From Methylobacterium sp. C25 (GTDB taxonomy: Bacteria; Pseudomonadota; Alphaproteobacteria; Rhizobiales; Beijerinckiaceae), in contig NZ_JAAUVI010000013.1 of assembly GCF_021352225.1 (NCBI RefSeq), positions 47,618-111,617 on the forward strand: a stretch of DNA of 64,000 bases. The letters are read 5' to 3'. Under the pieces are notes generated by a model. The model saw only the letters and a list, made by a program, of their open reading frames with translations, did not search any database and had not been told where the DNA came from. Positions 20,074-29,021 of this stretch are shown piece by piece. The translations under genes and the position numbers were made by a program. The first letter of the stretch is position 1. Every line of letters begins with the position of its first letter.

Positions 20074-20409
20074 TCAGGCCGCCTTGACCGGGGCGCCCTT
20101 GACCCGGACCTCGGAGATCATGCTGCGCACGATCTTCACGCGGACGTTCGGGGCAATCTCGACCTCGACCTCGGCCGCGTCGTCGGTAACCTTGGTGACG
20201 CGACCGACCAAGCCGCCATTGGTGACGATCGTATCCTCGCGGCGCAGGTTCTTCATCAAGGACTGGTGGTCCTTGAGCCGGCGCTGCTGGGGCCGCAGGA
20301 TCAGAAAGTACATGATCACGAAGATCAGCGCGAAGGGCACCAGCTGGATCGCGATGTCGCTGCCGCTGGACGCACCGGCGGCTTGCGCGAAGGCGGGGGT
20401 GATCAGCAC
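20074..20409 (-). CDS. yajC: preprotein translocase accessory subunit YajC
   Basis: Small inner-membrane protein of 111 residues that associates with SecDF. It has one membrane helix (IQLVPFALIFVIMYFLIL, about residues 21-38) followed directly by the family hallmark RPQQRRLKDHQ and a soluble tail with GGLVGRVTKVTDD. The start is GTG at 20409, with CAGGAG six bases upstream. It is the first gene of the cluster, so the promoter should lie in the gene-free stretch upstream (20410-21039). Confidence 0.95.
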   Translation of the reverse strand: MLITPAFAQAAGASSGSDIAIQLVPFALIFVIMYFLILRPQQRRLKDHQSLMKNLRREDTIVTNGGLVGRVTKVTDDAAEVEVEIAPNVRVKIVRSMISEVRVKGAPVKAA

Positions 20410-21039
20410 GAAAACTCCTGATGGTGCGACGACCCGCGCCGCGGCACGTCCGGGCGATGGGTGGGCTTTGGCCTGTCGAAAAGCGCGCGGACTATAGCCA
20501 CGGGCGACCCGAAAGCAACGGTGCCTGTTGAGGTTGCGTCACCGTGCCGGTAGCGAGGCTGGCGCACCCTGAATTCGGACACCGTCGCGCTGCCTCAAGA
20601 GGAGGCATGCTCGAATAATGGACGGCGCTCCTGTTTTAAGCTCACGTTCAGGGTGTCGGCGAAAAGACTAGCTTTCGGCTCCGATCATGCCCTGGTCGAG
20701 CCGCATTGGAGCCAAAACGTCGTCGCGATCACTGACGACATCTGCACGCGAAGGCCGGACTACGGCCCGATCACGAGGAACAGGACCCGAGAATAATGTA
20801 TTCCGATCATCGGAACCAAGACGACGCAGCCCGAACCGTCGCGCGCGGGTCGGATGATGGCCGGGGTCGTGAGAGCTTCCGCCCAGTAGCACTCCCCGCG
20901 CTCGCCGCCGCCGTCCACGTCAGCCGCGAAGCCGCCGAGGCCGCCCGCCTTCGGCTCGCGGCGCGCCGGACGGTGCGGATCGTCCACGAGGACGAACCGG
21001 TCGTCTGACAGCTCGCTGCGCCGTCGCCAGGATCGCTCC
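20410..21039. other. 630-bp region without a confident gene between yajC and the metallophosphoesterase gene
   Basis: This region should hold the divergent promoters of the sec operon and the phosphoesterase gene. A small hairpin TGCCTC/GAGGCA occurs at 20591-20607. A 70-codon plus-strand frame at 20796-21008 has an AT-rich start and an Ala/Arg-rich body that looks like GC-driven chance sequence, so I do not call it. No tRNA, SRP RNA or 6S RNA signature was seen. Confidence 0.35.
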
Positions 21040-21951
21040 ATGCTGATCCTGCCAAACCGGCGGCAGGTGCTTGCCGGACTCAGCGCGAGCACGCTCGCCG
21101 CTGGTGCCACGGGAACTTACGCCTTCGCCGTCGAGCCGCGCTTCCGGCTCGACGTGACGCGTTACGCGCCCAGGCTGGCCAGCTGGACGCCGGGCCTGAC
21201 CCTGCGGATCGCCGCCATCGCCGACGTCCATGTCTGCGAGCCCTGGATGCCCCTCGACCGCGTGGCCGAGATCGTCGACGCGACGAACGCGCTCAAACCC
21301 GATCTGGTCGTGTTGCTCGGCGACTATCCGGCTGGCCGACGGGTAACTTGGAAACCAATTGCCCTCTCCGATTTCGCTCGCGTCGCCGAGGGTCTGCGCG
21401 CTCCGCTCGGCGTCCACGCTATCCTCGGCAACCACGATTGGTGGGAGGACGAGGCGGCGCTCGATGCCCGGAAGGGACCAGTCGTCGCGCGCCGGGTGTT
21501 GGAGGCGCGCGGCATCCCCGTGATGGAGAACGATGCCGTCCGCCTCGTGAAGGACGGTCGTCCGTTCTGGCTCGCGGGGCTGGCCGACCAGCAGCCGTTC
21601 TGGATCCGGCGTGACCGCCGCAGCCTCGCCGACATTCCCAGGACGCTCGCCAAGATCTCTGATGACGCTCCGGCCATCCTGATGGCGCACGAACCGGAGA
21701 TCTTCCCGAAGGTGCCCGAACGTTTCGCCCTGACGCTGGCCGGGCACACCCATGGCGGCCAGATCCGCATCTTCGGCCATTCCCCGTTCGTCGCCGGCTA
21801 CCATGATCCGCGTTACATCTACGGTCACGTCATCGAGGGACGGCGCCAGCTGATCGTTTCCGGCGGCCTCGGTGTCAGCAATGTCGCAGTCCGCTTCGGG
21901 GTGCCGCCGGAGATCGTCCTCGTTGAACTCGGTACCGCGCACCAAGCCTGA
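21040..21951 (+). CDS. Tat-exported metallophosphoesterase (YkuE/LpxG-like)
   Basis: Calcineurin-type phosphoesterase of 303 residues. The N-terminus NRRQVLAGLSASTLAAGATG has a twin-arginine pattern and a hydrophobic stretch, so it is probably exported or membrane-bound. The dimetal site is complete: IADVHV (Asp, His), LLGDYP (Asp), GNHDWW (Asn, His), MAHEPE (His) and GHTHGGQI (two His). The arrangement matches the YkuE/LpxG group, whose members act on phosphodiester or pyrophosphate bonds, for instance in UDP-diacylglucosamine. The substrate here is inferred only. AGGA lies eight bases before the ATG. The TerB-like gene follows after about 110 bp on the same strand. Confidence 0.88.
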   Translation: MLILPNRRQVLAGLSASTLAAGATGTYAFAVEPRFRLDVTRYAPRLASWTPGLTLRIAAIADVHVCEPWMPLDRVAEIVDATNALKPDLVVLLGDYPAGRRVTWKPIALSDFARVAEGLRAPLGVHAILGNHDWWEDEAALDARKGPVVARRVLEARGIPVMENDAVRLVKDGRPFWLAGLADQQPFWIRRDRRSLADIPRTLAKISDDAPAILMAHEPEIFPKVPERFALTLAGHTHGGQIRIFGHSPFVAGYHDPRYIYGHVIEGRRQLIVSGGLGVSNVAVRFGVPPEIVLVELGTAHQA

Positions 21952-22058
21952 CTCAACCTGTGCGGATGGGCACGGCGCTTGATCCGCGCCTGCAGCAATG
22001 GTTCACCCAACCTCGCACTGCCCGGCTTCGGCGGTGCTGCGAATCGGGGAGCCGATCG

Positions 22059-22613
22059 ATGCCCGCCCTGCTGCTCGCCGCCGCCGTGCTCGGCGGTGCC
22101 CTGTTCTGGATCCTTCGCGCCCACGGCACGGTGCGCCAATTGCGCGAGGTCGACCGGGACACCAAGGGCCTGCAGCGCCGCGCCAAATCGGTGCTCGAAG
22201 ACATCATCGGCACGCCGCTCGGTCGTGTACGAGACGTGCGCCTCGCCGCGACGATCCTGATGATACAACTCGTGCGCACCGGAAGTCCGGTCACCGCTGC
22301 CGAGAAAAAGCAGATCCTGGAGCTGATGGAAGACCCGCTGCAGGTCGAGAACGTCTCTGCGATGTTCGAACGTGCCTGGGACTATACACAGGCGCGGCGC
22401 CCCTTCTCTCTCGTCGCGGACGAGCTGCTGCCGCTCCTGCGAGAAGCGCTGACCGACGCCGAGCGCCAGCAATTCGTCACGATGCTAACCCAAGTCGCTG
22501 CCGCGCATTCGAGCCCGAGTGATCTGCAGCGCGAGGCCGTTGCCCGGCTCAAGCGCAGGCTCCTAACCGGTAAGCCGGAGCTGAAAGTCAGCCGGTCCGG
22601 CGATTTCGGCTGA
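22059..22613 (+). CDS. membrane-anchored TerB-like helical protein
   Basis: Protein of 184 residues with an N-terminal membrane helix (about 2-19, LLLAAAVLGGALFWIL). An all-helical domain follows whose pattern (RLAATILMIQLVRTGSPVTAAEKKQILELM, then EALTDAERQQFVTMLTQVAA) resembles the TerB/DjlA N-terminal fold found in tellurite-resistance and metal-sensing proteins. The ATG at 22059 follows GGGGAG and gives an N-terminal anchor; a start 33 codons earlier would place a hydrophilic Arg-rich piece in front. It is probably cotranscribed with the preceding phosphoesterase. Function unknown. Confidence 0.6.
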   Translation: MPALLLAAAVLGGALFWILRAHGTVRQLREVDRDTKGLQRRAKSVLEDIIGTPLGRVRDVRLAATILMIQLVRTGSPVTAAEKKQILELMEDPLQVENVSAMFERAWDYTQARRPFSLVADELLPLLREALTDAERQQFVTMLTQVAAAHSSPSDLQREAVARLKRRLLTGKPELKVSRSGDFG

Positions 22614-22674
22614 AACTCCCGAGCGGCGCGACGCCGCGCTCGCCCAGCACTGGCCCACGCCCTAGACTGGGCGG

Positions 22675-23136
22675 ATGACCATGATCCGCCTCGTCTCGCT
22701 TTTCGCTGTGCTCTCCGCTCTCGGCACATTACCGGCCGCAGCTGATCCCTGCGGTGATCTCGCCGGCAGGGTCGCCGCCGCGACCAAGGCCGAGATCGGC
22801 GAGCGGATCGAGGATTTTGTGCGCTTCAAGGCGGGGACCGCCATGACGTTGTCACTCTCGTGCGGCGGCACAGGTCCTTCCTCCGTTGGCGCTCAATACT
22901 TGGGCGAGACACTGCCAGCGGACTACGACAACCTGTTCGGCAAGGCCGGTCAGACGGTGACCGGCGTCGCGGCCGACACCCTCGTCGACGCCGCCCGCAA
23001 AGCCCGAGCGGAAGCAGCGACGAAGCGGCACAGCACCATCCCGACCGGAGGCGTCGTCGTGACCTGTTCGTTCACGAAATCCGAGAAGGGATCCCTGACC
23101 ATGTGCGCCGCGATTGAGAAGGCCGATCGCAGCTGA
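22675..23136 (+). CDS. secreted protein of unknown function
   Basis: Unrecognised protein of 153 residues with a clear signal peptide (LVSLFAVLSALGTLPAAA, cleavage near residue 23). The mature part has four cysteines (DPCGDLA, LSCGG, VTCSF, TMCAAIE), enough for two disulfides in the periplasm. No catalytic motif is visible. It follows the TerB-like gene by about 60 bp on the same strand and precedes another small exported protein, so the three may be expressed together as envelope proteins. Confidence 0.65.
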   Translation: MTMIRLVSLFAVLSALGTLPAAADPCGDLAGRVAAATKAEIGERIEDFVRFKAGTAMTLSLSCGGTGPSSVGAQYLGETLPADYDNLFGKAGQTVTGVAADTLVDAARKARAEAATKRHSTIPTGGVVVTCSFTKSEKGSLTMCAAIEKADRS

Positions 23137-23270
23137 CGGAGCTGTGCGCCTTCGGCGTACACGGCTCCGATCCTGCACGACGGCAGATCTCGAAGTCGTG
23201 CGAAAGACTCGTAACGACGGAGCTGCCGAATTTGCTTGAACTACGGCTATCCGCGGCGACTTCGAGAGCT

Positions 23271-23603
23271 ATGATAAGCTTCAAGATGTGCAGAGCGGGG
23301 CTGATTGTGCTCAAAAAACTTACTCTTATCTTATTTTTTGTTTTTGGCGCCTGCGGTATCGCTGAGGCGCGATTGAAGGTCACCGACAAGCTCAGCACAT
23401 ATCGACACGCCAGCAGCGAGGATCGCATCGATCTCGCCACGCGGCTCGGCAAGTCGTTCTCCGCGCTCTCACCCGGCCTGACCCGTGACTACTTCATCAA
23501 GTGCCTGGAAGAGACCGTGAATGTCGGCGACCCACGCGACCTCGAACTCGACGAGGCCGTGAGGCTCTGCGTTGCAGCTCAGCGCGGACCGGGAGAGGAG
23601 TAG
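23271..23603 (+). CDS. small exported protein of unknown function
   Basis: Protein of 110 residues. The stretch LKKLTLILFFVFGACGIAEA at the N-terminus is a basic-then-hydrophobic signal peptide, probably cleaved after AEA; the internal FGAC is a poor lipobox. The mature part is helical and charged, with two cysteines (FIKCLEE, VRLCVAA). The signal-peptide region is strikingly AT-rich compared with its surroundings. I take the ATG at 23271, with GAGAG just upstream; an ATG five codons later is also possible. No family recognised. Confidence 0.55.
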   Translation: MISFKMCRAGLIVLKKLTLILFFVFGACGIAEARLKVTDKLSTYRHASSEDRIDLATRLGKSFSALSPGLTRDYFIKCLEETVNVGDPRDLELDEAVRLCVAAQRGPGEE

Positions 23604-23621
23604 CCGAAACAACTCTTCGTG

Positions 23622-23661
23622 GCGTCATTCCGGGTTCGCCTGCGGCTCCCCAGAATGACGC
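23622..23661. terminator. inverted repeat between the small exported gene and pccB, probable bidirectional terminator
   Basis: Arms GCGTCATTC (23622-23630) and GAATGACGC (23653-23661) are perfect over nine bases, and part of the interior also pairs. CTTTTGTT follows on the plus strand. It lies between two convergent genes. The CGTCATTC...GAATGACG form resembles interspersed repeats common in related genomes, so it may be one copy of a dispersed element. Confidence 0.55.
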
Positions 23662-23670
23662 GTGCTTTTG

Positions 23671-25203
23671 TTAGAGCGGGATGTTGTCGTGCTTCTTCCA
23701 GGGCTGCTCCATCTCCTTGGAGCGGAGCATGCCAAGCGCCCTGGCGATGCGCTTGCGGGTCGAGTGGGGCATGATCACCTCGTCGATATAGCCGCGCTCG
23801 GCGGCCACGAACGGCGAGAGGAAGTGCGTTTCGTACTCGGCGGTGCGCTCGGCGATCTTGTCCTTGTCGCCCATCTCGGCCCGATAGATGATCTCCACCG
23901 CGCCCTTGGCGCCCATGACTGCGATCTGTGCCGTCGGCCAGGCGTAGTTGAGATCTGCGCCGACATGCTTCGACGCCATGACGTCGTAGGCGCCGCCGAA
24001 GGCTTTTCGCGTGATGATGGTAACGAGCGGCACCGTCGCCTGGCTGTAGGCGAAGAGGAGCTTGGCGCCGTGCTTGATCAAGCCGCCATACTCTTGAGCC
24101 GTCCCCGGCAGGAAGCCCGGCACGTCGACGAAGGTGACGATCGGAATCGAGAAGGCGTTGCAGAAGCGCACGAAGCGCGCCGCCTTGCGCGAGGCGTCGG
24201 AATCGAGAACGCCAGCCAGCACCAGCGGCTGATTGGCGACGAAGCCGACGGTGCGGCCCTCGATGCGGCCGAAGCCGGTGATAATGTTGCGGGCGTAGGT
24301 CGCCTGGATCTCGAAGAAATCCTCTTCGTCAGCAACGCGGCGGATCAACTCGCCCATGTCGTAGGGCTTGTTCGGGTTGTCCGGGATCAGGGTGTCGAGG
24401 CCCTTGTCGAGACGGTTGACGTCATCGAAGCTCTCGATCTCCGGCACGCCGTCGATGTTGTTGGCGGGCAGGAAGTCGAGCAGGCGGCGGATCTGCAGCA
24501 GCGCCTCGACGTCGTTCTCGAAGGAGCCGTCGGCAATCGAGGATTTCGTAGTGTGGACCTTGGCGCCGCCGAGCTCTTCGGCGGTGACGACCTCGTTGGT
24601 GACGGTTTTCACCACGTCCGGGCCGGTGACGAACATATAGCTCGTGTCGCGCACCATGAAGATGAAGTCCGTCATGGCCGGCGAGTAGACGTCGCCGCCA
24701 GCGCACGGCCCCATGATAACGGAGATCTGCGGGATCACGCCCGAGGCTGCCACGTTGCGGCGGAAGACCTCGCCGTAGCCGCCGAGTGCCGCAACGCCCT
24801 CCTGGATGCGGGCGCCGCCGGCATCGAAAATGCCGATGATCGGCGCACGCATCTTCAGGGCCATGTCCTGGACCTTGATGATCTTCTGCGCGTGCGTCTC
24901 CGACAGCGAGCCGCCGAACACCGTGAAGTCCTTCGAGAACAGGAACACGGTGCGACCGTTCACGGTGCCCCAGCCCGTGATGACGCCGTCTCCGGGGATT
25001 TTCTGCTTCTCCATGCCGAAGTCGATGGAGCGGTGCTGCACGAACATGTCGAACTCTTCGAACGACCCATGGTCGAGCAGGAGTTCGATGCGCTCGCGCG
25101 CCGTCAGCTTGCCGCGATTGTGCTGCGCGTCGATGCGCTTGGTGCCGCCGCCGAGACGCGCGGCGTCGCGCCGCTCCTCCAGCTTTTCGAGAATGTCCTT
25201 CAT
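23671..25203 (-). CDS. pccB: propionyl-CoA carboxylase beta subunit (carboxyltransferase)
   Basis: Carboxyltransferase subunit, 510 residues, that moves CO2 from biotin on the alpha subunit to propionyl-CoA, giving methylmalonyl-CoA. The N-terminal half has GGGTKRIDAQHNRGKLTARERIELLLD and the acyl-CoA region GGARIQEGVAALGGYGEVF. The C-terminal half has the biotin-side signature FVDVPGFLPGTAQEYGGLIKHGAKLLFAY and AFGGAYDVMASKHVGAD. The match to the PccB type over methylcrotonyl- or acetyl-CoA carboxylase is by overall pattern. In Methylobacterium this enzyme serves the ethylmalonyl-CoA pathway of C1/C2 assimilation (established knowledge). pccA is not in this window. I take the ATG at 25203, because the 19 residues before it are unconserved. 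Confidence 0.92.
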   Translation of the reverse strand: MKDILEKLEERRDAARLGGGTKRIDAQHNRGKLTARERIELLLDHGSFEEFDMFVQHRSIDFGMEKQKIPGDGVITGWGTVNGRTVFLFSKDFTVFGGSLSETHAQKIIKVQDMALKMRAPIIGIFDAGGARIQEGVAALGGYGEVFRRNVAASGVIPQISVIMGPCAGGDVYSPAMTDFIFMVRDTSYMFVTGPDVVKTVTNEVVTAEELGGAKVHTTKSSIADGSFENDVEALLQIRRLLDFLPANNIDGVPEIESFDDVNRLDKGLDTLIPDNPNKPYDMGELIRRVADEEDFFEIQATYARNIITGFGRIEGRTVGFVANQPLVLAGVLDSDASRKAARFVRFCNAFSIPIVTFVDVPGFLPGTAQEYGGLIKHGAKLLFAYSQATVPLVTIITRKAFGGAYDVMASKHVGADLNYAWPTAQIAVMGAKGAVEIIYRAEMGDKDKIAERTAEYETHFLSPFVAAERGYIDEVIMPHSTRKRIARALGMLRSKEMEQPWKKHDNIPL

Positions 25204-25365
25204 CGTGTCAGCGCGCCCGCCTGTATTCAAAATTCGATTTGTACGAAGGGCATAGCCCAATAACGGGCTTGGCCATTCGCCGGCTGACCGCCCTTAGCAT
25301 GCGGGTTTGCGGGCGGAAACGGGTCCGACCATTACGGTGTGTCCCGTCCGGTATCGCAGGTTCGA

Positions 25366-26040
25366 TCACACGATCTTGGAGGACCAACTCGTCCATGACG
25401 TCGTGAGATCCGCGCCAATGCATGGCGAGGTCCGAAGCCCGAAGAGCTTGCCGGCGAGCGCGTCGATCATGAACTCAACACCGCAGGCGGTCATCTGGGC
25501 GCGATGGTCGAGCGACAAATTCTCGAACCTGCGAGCGAAGTCCCGAAAATAGGCTGCGATAACCGTACTGCCGCGCTCCTCGTCGAGTACGACGTTCGTG
25601 TAGTGCGGTCCGGCGCCCAGCACGGCATCGACGCGCTGTCTCGGGATCTGGATACAGAAGATCTGATGTTCGTCGTCGGTGAAATCAGCTTCGTAGGGCA
25701 CCGCCGAATCGTAGATCGCAAGGGAGCCGGGATGGAGCGTCCGCTCTCGGCCGTTCTGCTGCACCGTCACGCGGCCTCGCAATTGAATCATAGCAAACAG
25801 GCGATCGGCGTTATCCGCGATGAGGGAAGGGGTGCGAGCGTGGTGCTGTGCGACGCTCTCGATTGCCGAGATATCGATCTCGCCGAAACGCGCGTACGCG
25901 ATGCTTCCGGCAGGCTTGCGGCCGTGCTTGAAGGTGATGTCGAGACCGAAATAATTGTCTTTGATCGTTCTGCGCCAAGCGGACGTCCGGTCCGCCGGCG
26001 ACAACAAATCATCGAGATCGATCAGCGGACTTATCGTCAT
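25366..26040 (-). CDS. truncated AraC-type regulator: ligand domain without HTH
   Basis: 224 residues matching only the N-terminal sensor half (AraC_binding_2 type) of an AraC-family activator. It shows the pattern FGEIDISAIESVAQHHARTPSLIADNADRLFAMIQLRGRVTVQQNGRERTLHPGSLAIYDS. After a helical linker (DHRAQMTACGVEFMIDALAGKLFG) the frame runs into about 20 unrelated residues and a stop. The 100-residue double helix-turn-helix domain is absent. Neither other frame of the following 160 bp encodes one, so the end was deleted rather than frameshifted. AGAGGGGC precedes the ATG. It sits 23 bp behind a complete AraC gene. It is either a pseudogene remnant or a DNA-binding-free sensor protein. Confidence 0.7.
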   Translation of the reverse strand: MTISPLIDLDDLLSPADRTSAWRRTIKDNYFGLDITFKHGRKPAGSIAYARFGEIDISAIESVAQHHARTPSLIADNADRLFAMIQLRGRVTVQQNGRERTLHPGSLAIYDSAVPYEADFTDDEHQIFCIQIPRQRVDAVLGAGPHYTNVVLDEERGSTVIAAYFRDFARRFENLSLDHRAQMTACGVEFMIDALAGKLFGLRTSPCIGADLTTSWTSWSSKIV

Positions 26041-26063
26041 CGTTTAAGCCCCTCTGGTTCGAT

Positions 26064-27074
26064 CTAGGTGCTGCGCGAAAAGGACGATCTTGCGTCGGCC
26101 GACGGCACGGCATGTTCCGGGATTTGGCCCGTCGGCGCTGCCGATCTGCATTCCGTCGGCGTCTGGCCGAAATGCTCTTTGAAGCGGCGGGAGAAATGCG
26201 CTTGGTCGACAAAGCCGCAGGTATAGGCGATGGCGCCGATAGTGAGCGACCGGTGCGCCGGATCGGCAAGCATCGCGCGCGCGCGCGATAGCCGCCGCTC
26301 CCACATCCAATCGATCAGAGAGATGCCCTCCTCGAGCGCGATCTGGTGAAGCCGGCGAACGGAGACATTGGTCGCGTTCGCGATCTGTTTCATGCCAAGT
26401 CCAGGCTCGCCGAGTTTCTCGTCGATGTAGGAGCGAGCCCGGTACAGCGTCGTTGCTCCGCCGGACTGCGGGGCAGGTTCCAGTCCGAGTCTCTCCGAGA
26501 AGCCCGCGGCGATGAGATCCACCGCGATCGAAGCCATTCGATGTGCGCTCTCCGGTTCCAGCTCTGAGCCATGTTCGGCTAGCGAGCGGAGGAAGGCCGA
26601 GAGCACGTGGAAGCTGGCTTGCGTATCGTCGATGCGCAAACCGGCGGCCTGAGGCGCAACCCCCAGCACTGCTTCGAGCTTCTTGCGCGGAATGAAAATG
26701 TCGATGACGTTCAGTTTGCCGACGTGGTGGGTGTAGTAGGGTTGCGTGATATCGAGCAGCACGATCCCGCCTTTGCCGGATCGCTGCCGCCCGCAATGCT
26801 CGATGTTGAATGTACTGTCGGATTCCAGAAGGACGATGTAATCGTCGGAGTCGCTGGATTTGATGTGAGACTTCTTCCGCTCTAAGGTTTGGCTTACGCT
26901 CAGGAATTTCCCGATCTTCAGGCTGCTGATATGAGACAGGTCGATCGCCGCGTGGAAATCGTTCGGCTCGTAGTCTCTCAGTTCGAAAGTGCCGACCATC
27001 TGGCTACAGGTCGTTTGCCAGTAGTCTAGCCGCTGCCGCTCCGGCACGCATTCCGTAGTCAAACGATTGGTCAT
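26064..27074 (-). CDS. AraC family transcriptional regulator
   Basis: Complete regulator of 336 residues. The N-terminal sensor (about 10-200) is of the AraC_binding_2 type seen in FeaR/NitR-like activators. The C-terminal AraC domain (about 215-315) has both helix-turn-helix motifs: MKQIANATNVSVRRLHQIALEEG and IGAIAYTCGFVDQAHFSRRFKEHFGQTPTECR. I choose the ATG at 27074, which has GAGGG six bases upstream, over one six codons earlier. It precedes the truncated paralogue by 23 bp on the same strand. No metabolic gene is adjacent, so its target is unknown. Confidence 0.9.
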   Translation of the reverse strand: MTNRLTTECVPERQRLDYWQTTCSQMVGTFELRDYEPNDFHAAIDLSHISSLKIGKFLSVSQTLERKKSHIKSSDSDDYIVLLESDSTFNIEHCGRQRSGKGGIVLLDITQPYYTHHVGKLNVIDIFIPRKKLEAVLGVAPQAAGLRIDDTQASFHVLSAFLRSLAEHGSELEPESAHRMASIAVDLIAAGFSERLGLEPAPQSGGATTLYRARSYIDEKLGEPGLGMKQIANATNVSVRRLHQIALEEGISLIDWMWERRLSRARAMLADPAHRSLTIGAIAYTCGFVDQAHFSRRFKEHFGQTPTECRSAAPTGQIPEHAVPSADARSSFSRST

Positions 27075-27189
27075 GAATTGCCCTCGAGGCACGAGTGCAA
27101 AGATTATGCGCGTGCTGCAGACCCCGCCAAGCCGGTTTTGTGGGCGAAGTCGATCGCGAGAACTTCAACAGTTCTCGAAGATGCCGACA

Positions 27190-27414
27190 TTAATTTTTGT
27201 TTATTCTCTGGCGTTTTTCGAGCTTGCCCAGTTCGATCACAACCATTTCGAGCAGGACGCGGAGCCTGAAGGTCGTTCCTTCGCATGAGTTCTCCAGTGC
27301 CTCTTCGAACGATGCCTTGAGGCGAACTGTGAGCGCCTGGTCGCCTTCCGCCGCGGAGGAATCCGCGGCAATGAGCGGCGCTGTGCTCTTCATCGGCGAA
27401 GGCTCGGTATTCAT
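27190..27414 (-). CDS. small helical protein of unknown function (74 aa)
   Basis: A 74-residue frame in the gap between the AraC and FemAB-like genes. It looks protein-like: a polar N-terminus, then an amphipathic helix pattern (LTVRLKASFEEALENSCEGTTFRLRVLLEMVVIELGKLEKRQR) with a single Cys. GAAGGA lies about 20 bases before the ATG, so an in-frame ATG seven codons later is an alternative start. It precedes the AraC gene on the same strand. I recognise no family. The rest of the 27075-27634 interval shows no other gene. Confidence 0.45.
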   Translation of the reverse strand: MNTEPSPMKSTAPLIAADSSAAEGDQALTVRLKASFEEALENSCEGTTFRLRVLLEMVVIELGKLEKRQRINKN

Positions 27415-27634
27415 GATGCCCGATGTTCTGCGTCCTTCGAGATTGAGCCAATGACTGAAACTGCCGCGCCGTTTGTCTGAAACGGAAGGACCGATTTCGC
27501 CGAGACGCGATTTCGCGTCGGAGACGGCCGGCTGCTTGGGCCTGCATGTGAAACGAGGATACGCACGGGAGCCGTGACGACGAGGTGCGTGTGCCCTGCT
27601 TGCCGCCTACCCCTGCACGGCTACATTGCCCACA

Positions 27635-28855
27635 ATGGAGACTTCCCCTCGGACCCAGCATGACGCGCCCGTGGCCGAGATACAGGTGCGTGTCGTGCCG
27701 GGTCTGGCGCGGATCTCTGCTGAAGACTGGGATCGCTGCGCCACCTCGCCTGAGACCCTCTCGGCGGGCGACGAGACCTACAACCCCTTCGTCTCGCACG
27801 CCTTCCTCTCTGCATTGGAGGAGTCCGGCTGCGTTTCGCGGAAGACTGGCTGGCTGCCGCTGCATGTCACCGTCGAGCGCGACGGCCGGCTGATCGGGGC
27901 TGCCCCCTGCTACCTGAAGTCCCACAGCCAGGGCGAATACGTGTTCGACCACGGCTGGGCCGATGCCTTCGAGCGGGCCGGCGGGGCGTATTATCCGAAG
28001 CTGCAAGTCAGCGTACCGTTCACGCCGGTGACCGGTCCGCGCTTCCTGATCGCGCCGGGGGAGGAGCAGGATGCAGCAGCCTCTGCCATCGTCGCGGGCT
28101 TGAGGGCGCTGCGGGCCGAAACTGACGCCTCTTCGATCCACGTAACCTTCATGCGCGAACGCGAGTGGAGCCAAGCCGGTGCGCTCGGCCTGCTCCAGCG
28201 AATCGACCAGCAATTCCACTGGGAGAACCGCGGCTACGCGGATTTCGACGGCTTTCTGGCAGACCTCGCCTCGCGCAAGCGCAAGGCGATCAAGCGCGAG
28301 CGCCGCGAGTCGCTGGCCTCCGGCATCACTATCGAACGCGTCACTGGCGAAGCTATCACAGAGGCGCACTGGGACGCGTTCTTCGAGTTCTACACTGACA
28401 CGGGCGCCCGCAAGTGGGGTCGGCCCTACCTGAACCGGAAGTTCTTCTCGCTCATCGGCGAGCGTATGGGCGAGCGCATCCTACTAGTGATGGCCCGGCG
28501 TGAGGGGCGATTGATCGCCGGCGCGATCAATTTCATCGGCGACGTTGCGCTTTATGGACGCAACTGGGGTTGCATCGAGGACCATCCCTTCCTGCATTTC
28601 GAGATCTGCTACTATCAGGCTATCGAATTTGCCGTGGCGCGCGGGCTCAAACGGGTCGAGGCCGGTGCGCAGGGCGAGCATAAGATTGCTCGCGGCTATA
28701 GGCCGGTGGCGATGCACTCAGCCCACGACGTCGCCGACCCGAACCTGCGCCGGGCGGTGGCCGACTATCTCAAGCACGAACGCAGCCACGTGCGTGCGGC
28801 GATTGACGAGTACGAGACGATGTCGCCGTTCCGGTGCGTGGATGGGGCAGCCTAG
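27635..28855 (+). CDS. FemAB-like/GNAT family protein (COG3146, PF04339)
   Basis: Protein of about 406 residues of the peptidoglycan-biosynthesis/FemAB-like GNAT group. Characteristic pieces are NPFVSHAFLSALEESGCVSRKTGWLPLHV, then VFDHGWADAFERAGGAYYPKLQVSVPFTPVTGPR, and near the end NWGCIEDHPFLHFEICYYQAIEFAVARGLKRVEAGAQGEHKIARGY. The last motif is the family signature. The fold transfers an acyl or aminoacyl group to an amine; the substrate in this bacterial group is not known. There is no signal peptide, so it acts in the cytosol. I take the ATG at 27635, without a strong ribosome site; a TTG three codons earlier is also possible. Confidence 0.85.
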   Translation: METSPRTQHDAPVAEIQVRVVPGLARISAEDWDRCATSPETLSAGDETYNPFVSHAFLSALEESGCVSRKTGWLPLHVTVERDGRLIGAAPCYLKSHSQGEYVFDHGWADAFERAGGAYYPKLQVSVPFTPVTGPRFLIAPGEEQDAAASAIVAGLRALRAETDASSIHVTFMREREWSQAGALGLLQRIDQQFHWENRGYADFDGFLADLASRKRKAIKRERRESLASGITIERVTGEAITEAHWDAFFEFYTDTGARKWGRPYLNRKFFSLIGERMGERILLVMARREGRLIAGAINFIGDVALYGRNWGCIEDHPFLHFEICYYQAIEFAVARGLKRVEAGAQGEHKIARGYRPVAMHSAHDVADPNLRRAVADYLKHERSHVRAAIDEYETMSPFRCVDGAA

Positions 28856-29021
28856 TGATGCCGCCGCGAACCGTTGGTGGCCCAGGTGCAACACCGACAT
28901 GCCATGCCGAGATGAGGCGATTGGCTCGCGCCGGCTTCCTCCCGAGGGCGGCTTTCATTAATTCCGTTGGGGCCGCCTCCCGCGACCTTCCCATCACTCG
29001 AAGCCGGAGATTTTTGCTGCT

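Noticed and set aside
18793..20421. 542-codon open frame antisense to secD and yajC
   Set aside because: A shadow of real secD coding sequence; the composition is Arg/Asp/His-rich without hydrophobic core pattern.
20796..21008. 70-codon plus-strand frame upstream of the phosphoesterase
   Set aside because: No ribosome site; its sequence is Ala/Arg-rich and typical of chance frames in GC-rich DNA.
23662..25263. 533-codon open frame antisense to pccB
   Set aside because: Shadow frame of the strongly conserved carboxylase; its sequence is a run of Asp, Val, Arg and His with no motif.
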